From: Lachnoanaerobaculum saburreum DSM 3986
Lineage (GTDB): Bacteria > Bacillota > Clostridia > Lachnospirales > Lachnospiraceae
Direction of reading: 5' to 3'
Length of the DNA: 34,154 nucleotides
NCBI RefSeq assembly: GCF_000185385.1
Contig: NZ_GL622296.1
Coordinates: 2,245,562-2,279,715, forward strand
The notes beneath the pieces are model-generated. The model made no database searches. It was not told the origin of the DNA and saw nothing but the letters and a program-made list of their open reading frames with translations. The translations under genes were made by a program, and so were the position numbers. Positions 7,574 to 16,265 of the stretch are shown here, in pieces (the stretch's first letter is position 1; each line of letters opens with the position of its first letter).

Positions 7574-8977
7574 TTACCCACACAGTTCAGCTATTGACTG
7601 TGCAAATATTTTTGCCGCCGCTACAAGCTCATCTATCACTACAAACTCGTCTGCACCATGCATCTTTGTATCAGTTCCGGGGAATACCGCACCGAAAGCA
7701 ACACCGTTTTCTATATCATGCACATAGGTTCCTCCACCCATTGCAATACATTCTCCCTTAAGTCCTGTGTAGTCCTCATATATTGAAAGAAGTGTCTTTA
7801 CAAAAGGTGAATCGGCATCCACCTCATGCGGCAATTTCACACTGTCATTCAAAAGCTCCACATCAATGTCCTTAAATTTATCTCTTACAGTTTTAAGTAT
7901 CTTATCTCCGTCACCGCTTACAGGTATTCTACAGTCAAAGAATCCATGTAATCTGTCTGCTTTTAGGCTAAGCATTGAAAAAGCCAGTGTAAGTTCACCG
8001 CTTTTTTTATCTTTGACGGCAATACCGAGTGCATCACCTCTTGTATCACCATGCGGCATCAGCTTATATAACTTCTTTATGGTTTCTATTTTCTTTGAGT
8101 GTGAAAACTTAAGTCTTGAAAGCAGCTCAAGCAATCCTGTTATGGCATTATTACCCATTTGAGGAGTAGATGCGTGAGCATTTTTACCCATTGCCGTAAT
8201 TTCAAATACCGGCTCAAGGTCATAGGCAAATTTTATACCTGTCTCCTTAGTTACCTTCTTTGCCTCTTTTTCCACTTCATCAACAGAAAAGCCCTCTATT
8301 ACAGCCTTTGCCTTAGGCGGTACCACATTTACCTTTGTTCCGGCTTCAATACTTACAAGTCTTTTATCTCCTTTGTCCTCTAAAGTTGCTAAAAACTCTC
8401 CTTGAAGTTGTCCCTTTTCTATATTGACTACCGGAAACTCTCCGTCAGGTGAAAATGTCATAGGTGCCTGTTTTTCCTTGGTGTAATAATACTTTATACA
8501 GGCACTTCCACATTCCTCATCTGTTCCAAGTACAAGTCTTGTATTCTTTCTTACCGGAATACCGAGATCTTTTATGGCACGAAGTGCATACAGTGCCGCT
8601 ATGGCGGGTCCCTTGTCATCAGATGTTCCTCTACCGTAAATTTTGCCGTCTACCACCTTCGGCTCAAACGGATTTGTTATACTCCAACCCTCACCGGCAG
8701 GTACAACATCAAGATGTGCCAATATATCAAGTCCCTTTTCTTTTTTATTTAAGTCTATGGCACCGGCATAGTTGTCATAGTTTGTAATTTCAAAACCGTA
8801 CTTTTCCGCCATATCAAGTGCCAAAACAAGTGCTCTTCTTGGTCCGTCTCCAAACGGAGCTCCCTCTACATACTCACTTTTCTCACTGTCTATTGAGCAA
8901 AGCCTTTTTATATCCTCCACCATTTCATCCTGATGCTCTTCTATATACTTTTCTATCTCTTCTCTATATTTTCTCAT
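7574..8977 (-). CDS. pepV: M20-family dipeptidase (PepV/Xaa-His dipeptidase type)
   Basis: Zinc-dependent cytoplasmic dipeptidase releasing amino acids from imported dipeptides. The 467-residue product shows the M20 metal and catalytic motifs in order: AHLDVVPAGEGW (first metal His and Asp), GRGTSDDKGP (bridging Asp), TDEECGS (catalytic Glu and metal Glu), FSPDGEFP, and the C-terminal HGADEF with the last metal His. The length agrees with PepV (about 470). The start is ATG at 8977 after AGAAAGGA; an upstream start at 9007 would overlap prfC. It lies 10 bases after prfC and directly before metN, so it is co-transcribed with both. Substrate range is not deducible. Confidence 0.9.
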   Translation of the reverse strand: MRKYREEIEKYIEEHQDEMVEDIKRLCSIDSEKSEYVEGAPFGDGPRRALVLALDMAEKYGFEITNYDNYAGAIDLNKKEKGLDILAHLDVVPAGEGWSITNPFEPKVVDGKIYGRGTSDDKGPAIAALYALRAIKDLGIPVRKNTRLVLGTDEECGSACIKYYYTKEKQAPMTFSPDGEFPVVNIEKGQLQGEFLATLEDKGDKRLVSIEAGTKVNVVPPKAKAVIEGFSVDEVEKEAKKVTKETGIKFAYDLEPVFEITAMGKNAHASTPQMGNNAITGLLELLSRLKFSHSKKIETIKKLYKLMPHGDTRGDALGIAVKDKKSGELTLAFSMLSLKADRLHGFFDCRIPVSGDGDKILKTVRDKFKDIDVELLNDSVKLPHEVDADSPFVKTLLSIYEDYTGLKGECIAMGGGTYVHDIENGVAFGAVFPGTDTKMHGADEFVVIDELVAAAKIFAQSIAELCG

Positions 8978-8987
8978 ATTTTCCTTT

Positions 8988-10574
8988 CTAGTTTTTTCCA
9001 AACTCACTAAGTATCAGTCCTTCATTCCTTTCTTCAACCATTCTTACACTCCATGGATGTGTGAAGATAAGCAGCGGACGATCCTTAAGATCTTTAATTT
9101 TTTTCATATCACTTGTGCCTTGAATCTTATCGATATCTACAGTAGATGATTCGTCAATCCATCTTATATGCTCATAAGGCAGTTTATCAAGTTTTACATC
9201 TACATTATATTCATTCTTCAGTCTGTAAGTCAGCACTTCAAACTGCAATACACCTACCACTCCTACTATTATCTCTTCCATTCCCGTATTATACTCCTGG
9301 AAAATCTGGATTGCACCCTCTTGTGCTATCTGATAGACACCTTTTAAGAACTGTTTTCTCTTCATAGTGTCCACCTGACGCACTCTGGCAAAATGCTCAG
9401 GAGCAAATGTAGGAATACCCTCAAACTCTACATTATTTACAGTGGTCAAAGTATCACCGATGCCGAAGATTCCCGGGTCAAATACTCCTATAATATCTCC
9501 CGCATACGCCTTTTCCACTATCTTTCTCTCATCCGCCATCATCTGTGTGGACTGATTGAGTCGGATTTTTTTATTTCCCTGAACATGAATAACTTCCATA
9601 CCTGCATCATACTCACCTGAACATATCCTCATAAAAGCAATTCTGTCCCTATGTGCCTTGTTCATATTTGCCTGTATCTTAAATACAAATGCCGAGAAAA
9701 ACTCATCCTTCATAGGGTCAACATATCCTTCATGTGTTTTTCTCTTTAACGGTGATGAAGTCATCCTAAGGAAATGCTCAAGAAAGGTCTGCACACCGAA
9801 ATTTGTAAGGGCGGAACCGAAAAATACCGGACTAAGTTCACCTACGGACACCTTATCCATATCAAGTTCGTCACTGGCACCGTCCAAAAGTTCTATATCA
9901 TTTCTTAGTATATCCGCATAGTCAAAACCGATGTAGTCATCAAGTTTACTGTCATCAAGTTCAATAAGTTGTGTATCTACTTCCTTCATACCTGCATTGG
10001 CTGCTGTAAACTTATTTATCTGCTTTGTCTGTCTGTCATATACACCTTTAAAATTCTTGCCTGAACCTATAGGCCAGTTCACAGGGCAAGTCCTTATACC
10101 CAGTACACTCTCAATATCGTCTAAAAGTTCAAAAGGATCTCTTGCCTCTCTGTCAAGCTTATTTATAAAAGTAAATATAGGTATCTTTCTCATAACACAG
10201 ACCTTAAATAATTTGATTGTCTGTGCCTCAACGCCCTTGCCGGCATCTATTACCATCACTGCCGAATCAGCCGCCATCAAAGTTCTGTATGTATCTTCAG
10301 AGAAGTCCTGATGTCCCGGTGTATCAAGTATATTTATGCAAAATCCCTCATAGTTAAACTGCATAACTGAAGATGTTACAGAAATACCTCTCTCTTTTTC
10401 TATCTCCATCCAGTCACTGACTGCATACTTGGCTGTCTTTTTTCCCTTTACACTTCCTGCCAGGTTTATAGCCCCGCCATAGAGCAAAAACTTCTCTGTA
10501 AGCGTTGTCTTTCCCGCATCAGGGTGTGATATTATAGCAAATGTTCTTCTCTTACTTATCTCTTCAAAATTCAC
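8988..10574 (-). CDS. prfC: peptide chain release factor 3 (RF3)
   Basis: Translational GTPase that recycles RF1/RF2 from the ribosome after peptide release. The 528-residue product has G1 HPDAGKTT (about 18-25), the switch I region following EIEKERGIS, G3 DTPGHQDFSEDTYR (the RF3 type, with HQDF rather than the EF-G HVDF), and G4 NKLD. A full set of C-terminal domains follows, matching the usual length. Translation starts at GTG (10574), directly abutting the coaBC stop, with GAGG nine bases upstream. It stands between coaBC and pepV in one operon; the link to CoA synthesis is probably just shared transcription. Confidence 0.95.
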   Translation of the reverse strand: MNFEEISKRRTFAIISHPDAGKTTLTEKFLLYGGAINLAGSVKGKKTAKYAVSDWMEIEKERGISVTSSVMQFNYEGFCINILDTPGHQDFSEDTYRTLMAADSAVMVIDAGKGVEAQTIKLFKVCVMRKIPIFTFINKLDREARDPFELLDDIESVLGIRTCPVNWPIGSGKNFKGVYDRQTKQINKFTAANAGMKEVDTQLIELDDSKLDDYIGFDYADILRNDIELLDGASDELDMDKVSVGELSPVFFGSALTNFGVQTFLEHFLRMTSSPLKRKTHEGYVDPMKDEFFSAFVFKIQANMNKAHRDRIAFMRICSGEYDAGMEVIHVQGNKKIRLNQSTQMMADERKIVEKAYAGDIIGVFDPGIFGIGDTLTTVNNVEFEGIPTFAPEHFARVRQVDTMKRKQFLKGVYQIAQEGAIQIFQEYNTGMEEIIVGVVGVLQFEVLTYRLKNEYNVDVKLDKLPYEHIRWIDESSTVDIDKIQGTSDMKKIKDLKDRPLLIFTHPWSVRMVEERNEGLILSEFGKN

Positions 10575-11774
10575 TTAAAAATTCCTCACTATCTCATCAA
10601 ATATCTTCTTTGCCACCTCAAGTTTGGACAGCTTATCAAGTATTATCTCTTTATCCTTTGTAAATATGGTAACTACATTTGTATCGGTTCCAAAGCCTGC
10701 ACCTTCAACCTTTACATTATTTGCAACGATCATATCTACATTTTTACTTTTCAACTTCTTTTTTGAGTTTGCTTCCATATTTTCCGTTTCCATAGAAAAT
10801 CCGCATAAAAACTGCTTTTTAGGATTGTCAGCCCTTCTCTTGCCAAGTTCTTTTAAAATATCTTTAGTTCTTGAAAGTTCTATAGATAAGTCCGTATCCC
10901 TTTTCTTTATTTTCTCATCACTGTATTTTGCAGGTGTATAATCAGCCACTGCGGCAGCCTTTATAATAATATCCTGTGAGTCGGATATTTTCATTATCTC
11001 ATCATACATGTCCTTTGCCGACTCTATATCTATCCTCGTGATAAAATCCGGTACAAATACATCAGAGGGGCCGATTACCAAAGTTACCTTGGCACCTCTG
11101 TATGCCGCCATCTTTGCAAGTTCAACACCCATCTTTCCGGTGGAGTTATTGGAAATATATCTCACCGGATCAATAGCCTCTCTTGTCGGACCTGCACTTA
11201 CACATACCTTTTTGCCTGTCAAATCCTTTTCCTTATAAACCGCTTTTTTGATATGTTCTAAAAGCATCTCGGGCTGCGGCATCTTTCCGGCTCCGCTGTC
11301 ACCGCAGGCCAGATGACCGCTGTCAGGCAAAATAACTTCCATACCGTAGGTTCTAAGCTTCATCATATTATGTCTTACTATCTTATTTTCATACATAGTT
11401 GTATTCATAGCCGGCGAAATTACTATAGGGCATCTCATTGCAAGTGCTGTAGTTGTCAGCATATCATCTGCAATACCGTTTGCAAGCTTACCTGTCACAT
11501 CCGCACTCGCAGGTGCAATAAGGAAAACATCCGCCCACTTCCCAAGCTCTATATGGTCTACCTTAAATTCAAAATTTCTGTCAAATGTATCTATATATAC
11601 CTTATTTGCAGTCAACGTCTCAAATGTCATCGGTGTAATAAACTTTGCAGCATTCTCAGTCATAATCACCTTTACATTTGCCTTTTGCTTTTTTAGCATA
11701 CTTGCAAGCGTTGCAATCTTATATGCTGCAATCCCTCCTGTAACTCCAAGTAATATATTTTTATTTTCCAGCAT
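10575..11774 (-). CDS. coaBC: bifunctional phosphopantothenoylcysteine decarboxylase / phosphopantothenate-cysteine ligase
   Basis: Catalyses two successive steps of coenzyme A synthesis: joining 4'-phosphopantothenate to cysteine (CoaB, C-terminal) and decarboxylating the product to 4'-phosphopantetheine (CoaC, N-terminal FMN enzyme). In the 399-residue product the CoaC half (about 1-180) has GVTGGIAAYK, IAPASADVTGK, the substrate motif PAMN and the active-site Cys in LACGDSGAGKM. The CoaB half has SAGPTREAIDPVRYISN and NNSTGKMG. The start is ATG at 11774 after GGAGG; an ATG at 11804 has no such site. It diverges from coaX, which performs the step before it. Confidence 0.95.
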   Translation of the reverse strand: MLENKNILLGVTGGIAAYKIATLASMLKKQKANVKVIMTENAAKFITPMTFETLTANKVYIDTFDRNFEFKVDHIELGKWADVFLIAPASADVTGKLANGIADDMLTTTALAMRCPIVISPAMNTTMYENKIVRHNMMKLRTYGMEVILPDSGHLACGDSGAGKMPQPEMLLEHIKKAVYKEKDLTGKKVCVSAGPTREAIDPVRYISNNSTGKMGVELAKMAAYRGAKVTLVIGPSDVFVPDFITRIDIESAKDMYDEIMKISDSQDIIIKAAAVADYTPAKYSDEKIKKRDTDLSIELSRTKDILKELGKRRADNPKKQFLCGFSMETENMEANSKKKLKSKNVDMIVANNVKVEGAGFGTDTNVVTIFTKDKEIILDKLSKLEVAKKIFDEIVRNF

Positions 11775-11812
11775 AAAGCCTCCAAAATCCTTATTGAATA
11801 TCATACTTACCG

Positions 11813-11841
11813 ATTATACGCTATTTTATTATTGCAAGCAA
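11813..11841 (-). promoter_or_regulatory. putative sigma-A promoter of coaBC
   Basis: On the minus strand TTGCTT (11836-11841) and a perfect TATAAT (11813-11818) are spaced by 17 bases, 39 bases before the coaBC start. The -35 box overlaps that of the divergent coaX promoter. Confidence 0.6.
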
Positions 11842-11860
11842 TAAGATAGATTAGTATACT
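11832..11860 (+). promoter_or_regulatory. putative sigma-A promoter of coaX
   Basis: TTGCAA (11832-11837) and TATACT (11855-11860) are spaced by 17 bases, 56 bases before the coaX ATG. The -35 shares two bases with the -35 of coaBC on the other strand, inside the palindrome TTGCAAGCAA. Confidence 0.6.
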
Positions 11861-11916
11861 TTAATACAAAGTTTTTATTTTATATAAGCTTTTATTTTAT
11901 AAAGAAGGACAATTTT

Positions 11917-12681
11917 ATGATATTAGCAATTGATATGGGTAACTCAAATATTGTAGTAGGTGGAATTGACAATAAGCAGATATATTTTCTTGAAAGAATC
12001 ACCACACATACTACCAGAACGGAGCTGGAATACTCTATGTATATCAAAGGTATACTCGATATACATGGTGTAAAGGTAAAAGATATAGAGGGTGCGATAC
12101 TCTCAAGTGTAGTACCGCCGCTTAATATTACCGTAAAAAATGCTGTAAAGAAAATACTCGGTATCGAATGTATGCTTGTAGAATCCGGTATGAAGACAGG
12201 CCTTAATATACTTATGGACAATCCTAAATCAGTAGGATCCGATATGATAGTTGATGCAATAGCCGCTATGTCTGAATACCCCCTGCCTCTTGCCGTCATT
12301 GACATGGGTACGGCTACCACTATCTCTGTAGTTGATATACACGGTAATTATATAGGCGGCATCATACATCCCGGACTTCGCATCTCACTTGATACACTCA
12401 GCTCAAAAACCGCTCAGCTTCCACAAGTAAACCTTGATATACCAAAGAAGGTGATAGCAAAAAATACTGTTGACAGTATGAGAAGCGGTATACTCTTCGG
12501 TCATGCCGGCATGATGGACGGCATCATCTCTCGAATGGAAGAAGAACTTGGTCAAAAACTGAATGTAGTTGCCACAGGCGGTCTTGCCCCCTTTGTCACG
12601 CCGCTTTGTAAGCATGATATTATAGTAGATGACAATTTGCTCTTAAAGGGGCTGTTAAAACTTTATATCAAAAATCAATAA
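11917..12681 (+). CDS. coaX: type III pantothenate kinase
   Basis: Phosphorylates pantothenate, the first committed step of coenzyme A synthesis; type III kinases are insensitive to CoA feedback and need a monovalent cation. The 254-residue product has the ASKHA-fold phosphate-binding motif AIDMGNSNIVVGG (about 4-16), a GSDMIVDAIAA segment, the second phosphate motif IDMGTATTISVVD (about 128-140) and a C-terminal TGGLAPFV. The length is normal. AAGAAGGA precedes the ATG. It stands alone on the plus strand, divergent from coaBC, and ends in a strong hairpin. Together the two genes supply three of the five steps from pantothenate to CoA. Confidence 0.95.
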   Translation: MILAIDMGNSNIVVGGIDNKQIYFLERITTHTTRTELEYSMYIKGILDIHGVKVKDIEGAILSSVVPPLNITVKNAVKKILGIECMLVESGMKTGLNILMDNPKSVGSDMIVDAIAAMSEYPLPLAVIDMGTATTISVVDIHGNYIGGIIHPGLRISLDTLSSKTAQLPQVNLDIPKKVIAKNTVDSMRSGILFGHAGMMDGIISRMEEELGQKLNVVATGGLAPFVTPLCKHDIIVDDNLLLKGLLKLYIKNQ

Positions 12682-12715
12682 AATAATACCACCGGATTAG
12701 CCGGTGGTATTATTT
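12681..12715 (+). terminator. terminator of coaX
   Basis: A perfect 15-base inverted repeat (12681-12695 with 12701-12715, 5-base loop) begins on the last base of the coaX stop codon. The descending arm ends in TTATTT. It may also act on the opposite strand as a back-up terminator for ftsZ. Confidence 0.85.
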
Positions 12716-12723
12716 GAAATATC

Positions 12724-12760
12724 AAAAAAGCCTTGGAAAACTTCTTATCTTTCCAAGGCT
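12724..12760 (-). terminator. terminator of the dcw cluster (after ftsZ)
   Basis: A 10-base stem GCCTTGGAAA/TTTCCAAGGC (12730-12739 and 12750-12759) with a 10-base loop is followed on the minus strand by six T. It lies 10 bases downstream of the ftsZ stop. Confidence 0.88.
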
Positions 12761-12769
12761 TAAATATCC

Positions 12770-14173
12770 TTATTTCTTTCTCTTTAAAAAATCCGGTACA
12801 TTTATTTTGGCATCTCCATGCGGTCTGACCGTCGGTCTGACAGGTGTGATACCTGACTGCTGACCATAAGTATAGCCTCCGACATATCCGTTTTGATTAT
12901 TCATAGGCTGATTGTTTACCGGCTGAGTATTTACCCTCTGATTGCCCATACCCTGATTAGTCGGCTGAGCGCTTGTATCGGCTTGATATGTTCCGTAATT
13001 TCCGGTATATCCGCCATAGCTTGTTTCCGAGTAATTGCCTTCACCAAAACCTTGCACATTATTCTGCGGATAATTGCTCTGTGGCTGCTCCTGCGGAATC
13101 TGAGGCTGTACATTTGCAGTATTTATATTCTGAGAAAACTGCTGTTCATTTCTCTTTTGCATACTGTTTTGATGCTTGGTATTAACATCTCTGATAAGCT
13201 CACCTACCGGAGTATCATTAACCGCTGTAGTCACACCTGTAGCAATAACTGTAATCTTCACGCTGTCAGGTTCGGTATCATCACATGAAGCACCGAAGAT
13301 AATATTGGCCTCTTCACTTACAAGTTCCCTCACATAGTCAGTTGCTTCATATGCCTCAATAAGACTGATATCTCCCGATACTGAAATAAGTACATGAGTA
13401 GCATTATCAATACTGGTCTCAAGAAGCGGTGACGAAACGGCAGCCTTAACGGCATCAAGTGCTTTGTTGTCACCTGTTCCATAACCGATACCGATATGTG
13501 CAAGCCCCTTGCCTGTCATTACAGTCTGAACATCTGCAAAGTCAAGGTTGATAATAGCGGTCTCACTGATAAGATCGGTAATACCCTGAACACTTTGTTG
13601 CAATACTTCATCAGCCTTTTTCAGTGCATCAGGCATAGTAGTCTTTCTGTCTACTATCTGAAGCAATTTTTCATTCGGTATTACAATCAGAGTATCCACA
13701 TACTGCTTCAGATTCTCTATACCTGCCAAAGCATTCTTCATTCTCTGTCTTCCCTCAAACGGGAAAGGCTTTGTCACTACTCCTACTGTAAGTATACCAA
13801 GCTCCTTTGAAGCTCTTGCAATAACCGGTGATGCACCTGTTCCGGTACCGCCGCCCATACCGCAGGTAACGAATACCATATCTGCATTCTTGAGCTTATT
13901 TGTTATATCTTCTATATTCTCTTCTGCCGCCTTTTCACCTACCTCAGGCTTTGCACCTGCACCAAGCCCTTTTGTGAGCTTCTCACCTATCTGGATAATA
14001 GTTCCGGCTTTACAGTTTACCAGAGCCTGTTTATCGGTATTGACACCGATAAAATCTACCCCCTCCACATTTTCATCAATCATTCTATTTACGGCATTGT
14101 TTCCGGCACCTCCGACACCGACTACGATAATCTTCGCTGCGTTCTCATTTACCGGCTTATTTATTTCTAACAC
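12770..14173 (-). CDS. ftsZ: cell division protein FtsZ
   Basis: Tubulin-like GTPase that polymerises at midcell as the Z ring. The 467-residue product has the nucleotide motifs [13 protein letters not shown] (about 18-30), the tubulin signature [12 protein letters not shown], and the T7 synergy loop [11 protein letters not shown]. After about residue 320 comes a linker of roughly 130 residues very rich in Gln, Asn, Gly and Tyr. It ends with the conserved C-terminal peptide [11 protein letters not shown] that binds membrane anchors. The linker is longer and more Q/N-rich than in well-studied FtsZ. Translation starts at GTG (14173) after AGGAGGA. It is the last gene of the dcw cluster; no ftsA is adjacent, so the membrane anchor must be encoded elsewhere. 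Confidence 0.97.
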   Translation of the reverse strand: MLEINKPVNENAAKIIVVGVGGAGNNAVNRMIDENVEGVDFIGVNTDKQALVNCKAGTIIQIGEKLTKGLGAGAKPEVGEKAAEENIEDITNKLKNADMVFVTCGMGGGTGTGASPVIARASKELGILTVGVVTKPFPFEGRQRMKNALAGIENLKQYVDTLIVIPNEKLLQIVDRKTTMPDALKKADEVLQQSVQGITDLISETAIINLDFADVQTVMTGKGLAHIGIGYGTGDNKALDAVKAAVSSPLLETSIDNATHVLISVSGDISLIEAYEATDYVRELVSEEANIIFGASCDDTEPDSVKITVIATGVTTAVNDTPVGELIRDVNTKHQNSMQKRNEQQFSQNINTANVQPQIPQEQPQSNYPQNNVQGFGEGNYSETSYGGYTGNYGTYQADTSAQPTNQGMGNQRVNTQPVNNQPMNNQNGYVGGYTYGQQSGITPVRPTVRPHGDAKINVPDFLKRKK

Positions 14174-14247
14174 AGATATATTCCTCCTGTACCGCTACAC
14201 TTGCAAACTCTCACCCTATAATAAAGGTTTTTGTTTCAAATATCAAC

Positions 14248-14946
14248 TTATTTTTTTTTAAAAGTATATGTAGTATTGTCCTTTAAAGGATTGTAATTAT
14301 CCAAATAAAGTGTGCCTGACAAATCCTTTATTTTCCCCCATATATCTCTCAGTTCACCGACTTTTCCGTTAAGCTCACTTGAGTCTCCCAAATAAACTTC
14401 AATATTGCCCATATAAAGAGTAATATTATTGTCTGATGATATTGTAATCCTGTCTACATTTATCCCATATCCTACCAGAACCTGTGTGATATCAAGCATA
14501 TCCTTAAAAACATTCTCATTAGATATAGGAAGCTTCTCATACAGTACAATCCTGCCGAAATCCAGCCCGTCTATAACAGGTATTCCGTATAAAAGCGTAT
14601 TTGAACTCTCTACCACAATACCGTCCTTATCAAAATACATATATGAGCTCATATATTTTACACAGCCTACTATACTCTTTTCATAGACGATAATGTCCGC
14701 ACTGTGTAAACCTGTTACATATATGTCCACCCCTTGGATAAAAGGTATGTTGTACTTTCTCTTCAGCTTACTTCTGACAACATTATAAAGTGTCACTTTT
14801 GAAAAATCATTCGGAAAAAGCATTGCCTTCATCTCTTCATTGGTATATCTGGTATTACCTCCGAAGTTGAAGTTTTCTATTTTTACAGAATAAATTCCCA
14901 AAATTATACCGGCAATAATGAATAAAACAATGTATATTCTCTTCAT
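14248..14946 (-). CDS. ftsQ: cell division protein FtsQ/DivIB
   Basis: Bitopic division protein that forms the FtsQ-FtsL-FtsB (DivIB-FtsL-DivIC) complex linking the Z ring to septal wall synthesis. The 232-residue product has a single N-terminal membrane helix (about 4-20) followed by an extracytoplasmic region. This contains a POTRA-like segment (NFGGNTRYTNEEM) and an FtsQ/DivIB beta domain with VIDGLDF. The size and its place between ftsW and ftsZ support the call; sequence conservation in this family is low. It starts four bases after ftsW. A 74-base gap without a clear promoter separates it from ftsZ. Confidence 0.85.
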   Translation of the reverse strand: MKRIYIVLFIIAGIILGIYSVKIENFNFGGNTRYTNEEMKAMLFPNDFSKVTLYNVVRSKLKRKYNIPFIQGVDIYVTGLHSADIIVYEKSIVGCVKYMSSYMYFDKDGIVVESSNTLLYGIPVIDGLDFGRIVLYEKLPISNENVFKDMLDITQVLVGYGINVDRITISSDNNITLYMGNIEVYLGDSSELNGKVGELRDIWGKIKDLSGTLYLDNYNPLKDNTTYTFKKK

Positions 14947-14950
14947 ATCA

Positions 14951-16264
14951 TCATTCCGTCTTTATAGTTCCGGCAACACTAAGCACCAACCCGACTTCGG
15001 CCAATAATACTACTATTGAACTGCCTCCATAGCTTATAAAAGGAAGTGATACTCCGGTATTGGGCATTACTCCTGTAACAACCGCTATATTCAGTATTAC
15101 CTGTAATGACAAATGTATAACCACACCTATAACAATATAACGTCCTCCTAAATCCTTTACAGAAAACGCTATTATCAACATCCTCCTTATAATGAAAGCA
15201 AATATAGCCAGTATCATCAGTACTCCTACCAGCCCGAACTCTTCCACTATTATAGAAAAAATCATATCATTTTGTGCCTCCGGTATAAAGAATTTTTGCA
15301 TTCCCTGTCCCAAACCTTTTCCGAATATCCCACCGGATCCTATAGCATAAAGTCCTTGAACCACCTGGTATCCGCCGTCTCTGCTGAATTTTTCAGGTTC
15401 CGCCCACACAAGCAGTCTCATAATACGATAGTTTCTAAAACCTTTTGAATACAGAAACCTTACAAAAGGTTTGGCACCTGCCAGCATTCCTGCAATTGCA
15501 ACAATACCGCCTGCAAACAATCTTCTGTTTGAAGTACCCATATAACTCATACTGAAAGCTATCAAAAAAATAATTATTGCAGTACTTAAATTTGCTACAG
15601 CTACCAGCAAAACCGGAACACATACAAGTAAGAACAGTATACCCAATCTTTTTTCCATATCTTTTCTGTTACTTGAATAAAAATCGTCTTTAAATCTTAT
15701 CAAGTAGTAAGTAATAAATAATATGATGGAAAACTTAACAAGCTCGGAGGGCTGAAATCTTATCGGTCCGACAGCAATCCATCTCTTGGAACCATGAGCC
15801 TGCCTTCCTATAATAAAAACCAATGCTGAAAGTGCTACACTTGCACCATACCAGATGCATGCGGTTTTTATCCATATTTTATAGGGAATCACTGCCATAA
15901 CTATCAATACAAAAAATCCGACTACCATATATTTGAGCTGATTTTTTACAAAGTAAGCGGAATCCTTAAACTTTATTCCGGCAGTATAGGAACTTGCAGA
16001 GTAAATCATTATTACTCCAAAAACCAATAAAAATAAAATCATAAATATCAAACTGTAGTCATAGTATATAGCTCGACTTTTTTCTTTACTTTTATCGGCT
16101 TCTTTTACCCGCTTTTGCTCATTTGTATTTTTTTTCTCTTTATTATCTTTCTTGGTATTTTCGGTCTTTTCAACTCTTATCTTGCTTTTTTTGACTTTTT
16201 TTATAAGTTCTTTTTTTTCCTGTTCACTTTTTGGGGCTTTTTGGGTTTTTGTTTCATCAGCCAT
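14951..16264 (-). CDS. ftsW: SEDS peptidoglycan polymerase FtsW
   Basis: Integral membrane glycosyltransferase of the SEDS family that polymerises lipid II at the septum with its partner class B PBP. The 437-residue product has about ten membrane segments and the family motifs KRWIAVGPIRFQPSELVK, GLYAIGSGGIFGKGLGQG and LPFISYGGSS. An unusual cytoplasmic N-terminal extension of about 65 residues, more than a third Lys, precedes the first helix. The ATG at 16264 follows AGGAT and lies two bases from the murD stop. SpoVE is a close relative, but the dcw position makes FtsW the better name. Confidence 0.92.
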   Translation of the reverse strand: MADETKTQKAPKSEQEKKELIKKVKKSKIRVEKTENTKKDNKEKKNTNEQKRVKEADKSKEKSRAIYYDYSLIFMILFLLVFGVIMIYSASSYTAGIKFKDSAYFVKNQLKYMVVGFFVLIVMAVIPYKIWIKTACIWYGASVALSALVFIIGRQAHGSKRWIAVGPIRFQPSELVKFSIILFITYYLIRFKDDFYSSNRKDMEKRLGILFLLVCVPVLLVAVANLSTAIIIFLIAFSMSYMGTSNRRLFAGGIVAIAGMLAGAKPFVRFLYSKGFRNYRIMRLLVWAEPEKFSRDGGYQVVQGLYAIGSGGIFGKGLGQGMQKFFIPEAQNDMIFSIIVEEFGLVGVLMILAIFAFIIRRMLIIAFSVKDLGGRYIVIGVVIHLSLQVILNIAVVTGVMPNTGVSLPFISYGGSSIVVLLAEVGLVLSVAGTIKTE

Positions 16265-16265
16265 A

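Noticed and set aside
11892-12320. Minus-strand frame opposite the start of coaX
   Set aside because: coaX has intact kinase motifs, a promoter and a ribosome binding site; the antisense frame has none.
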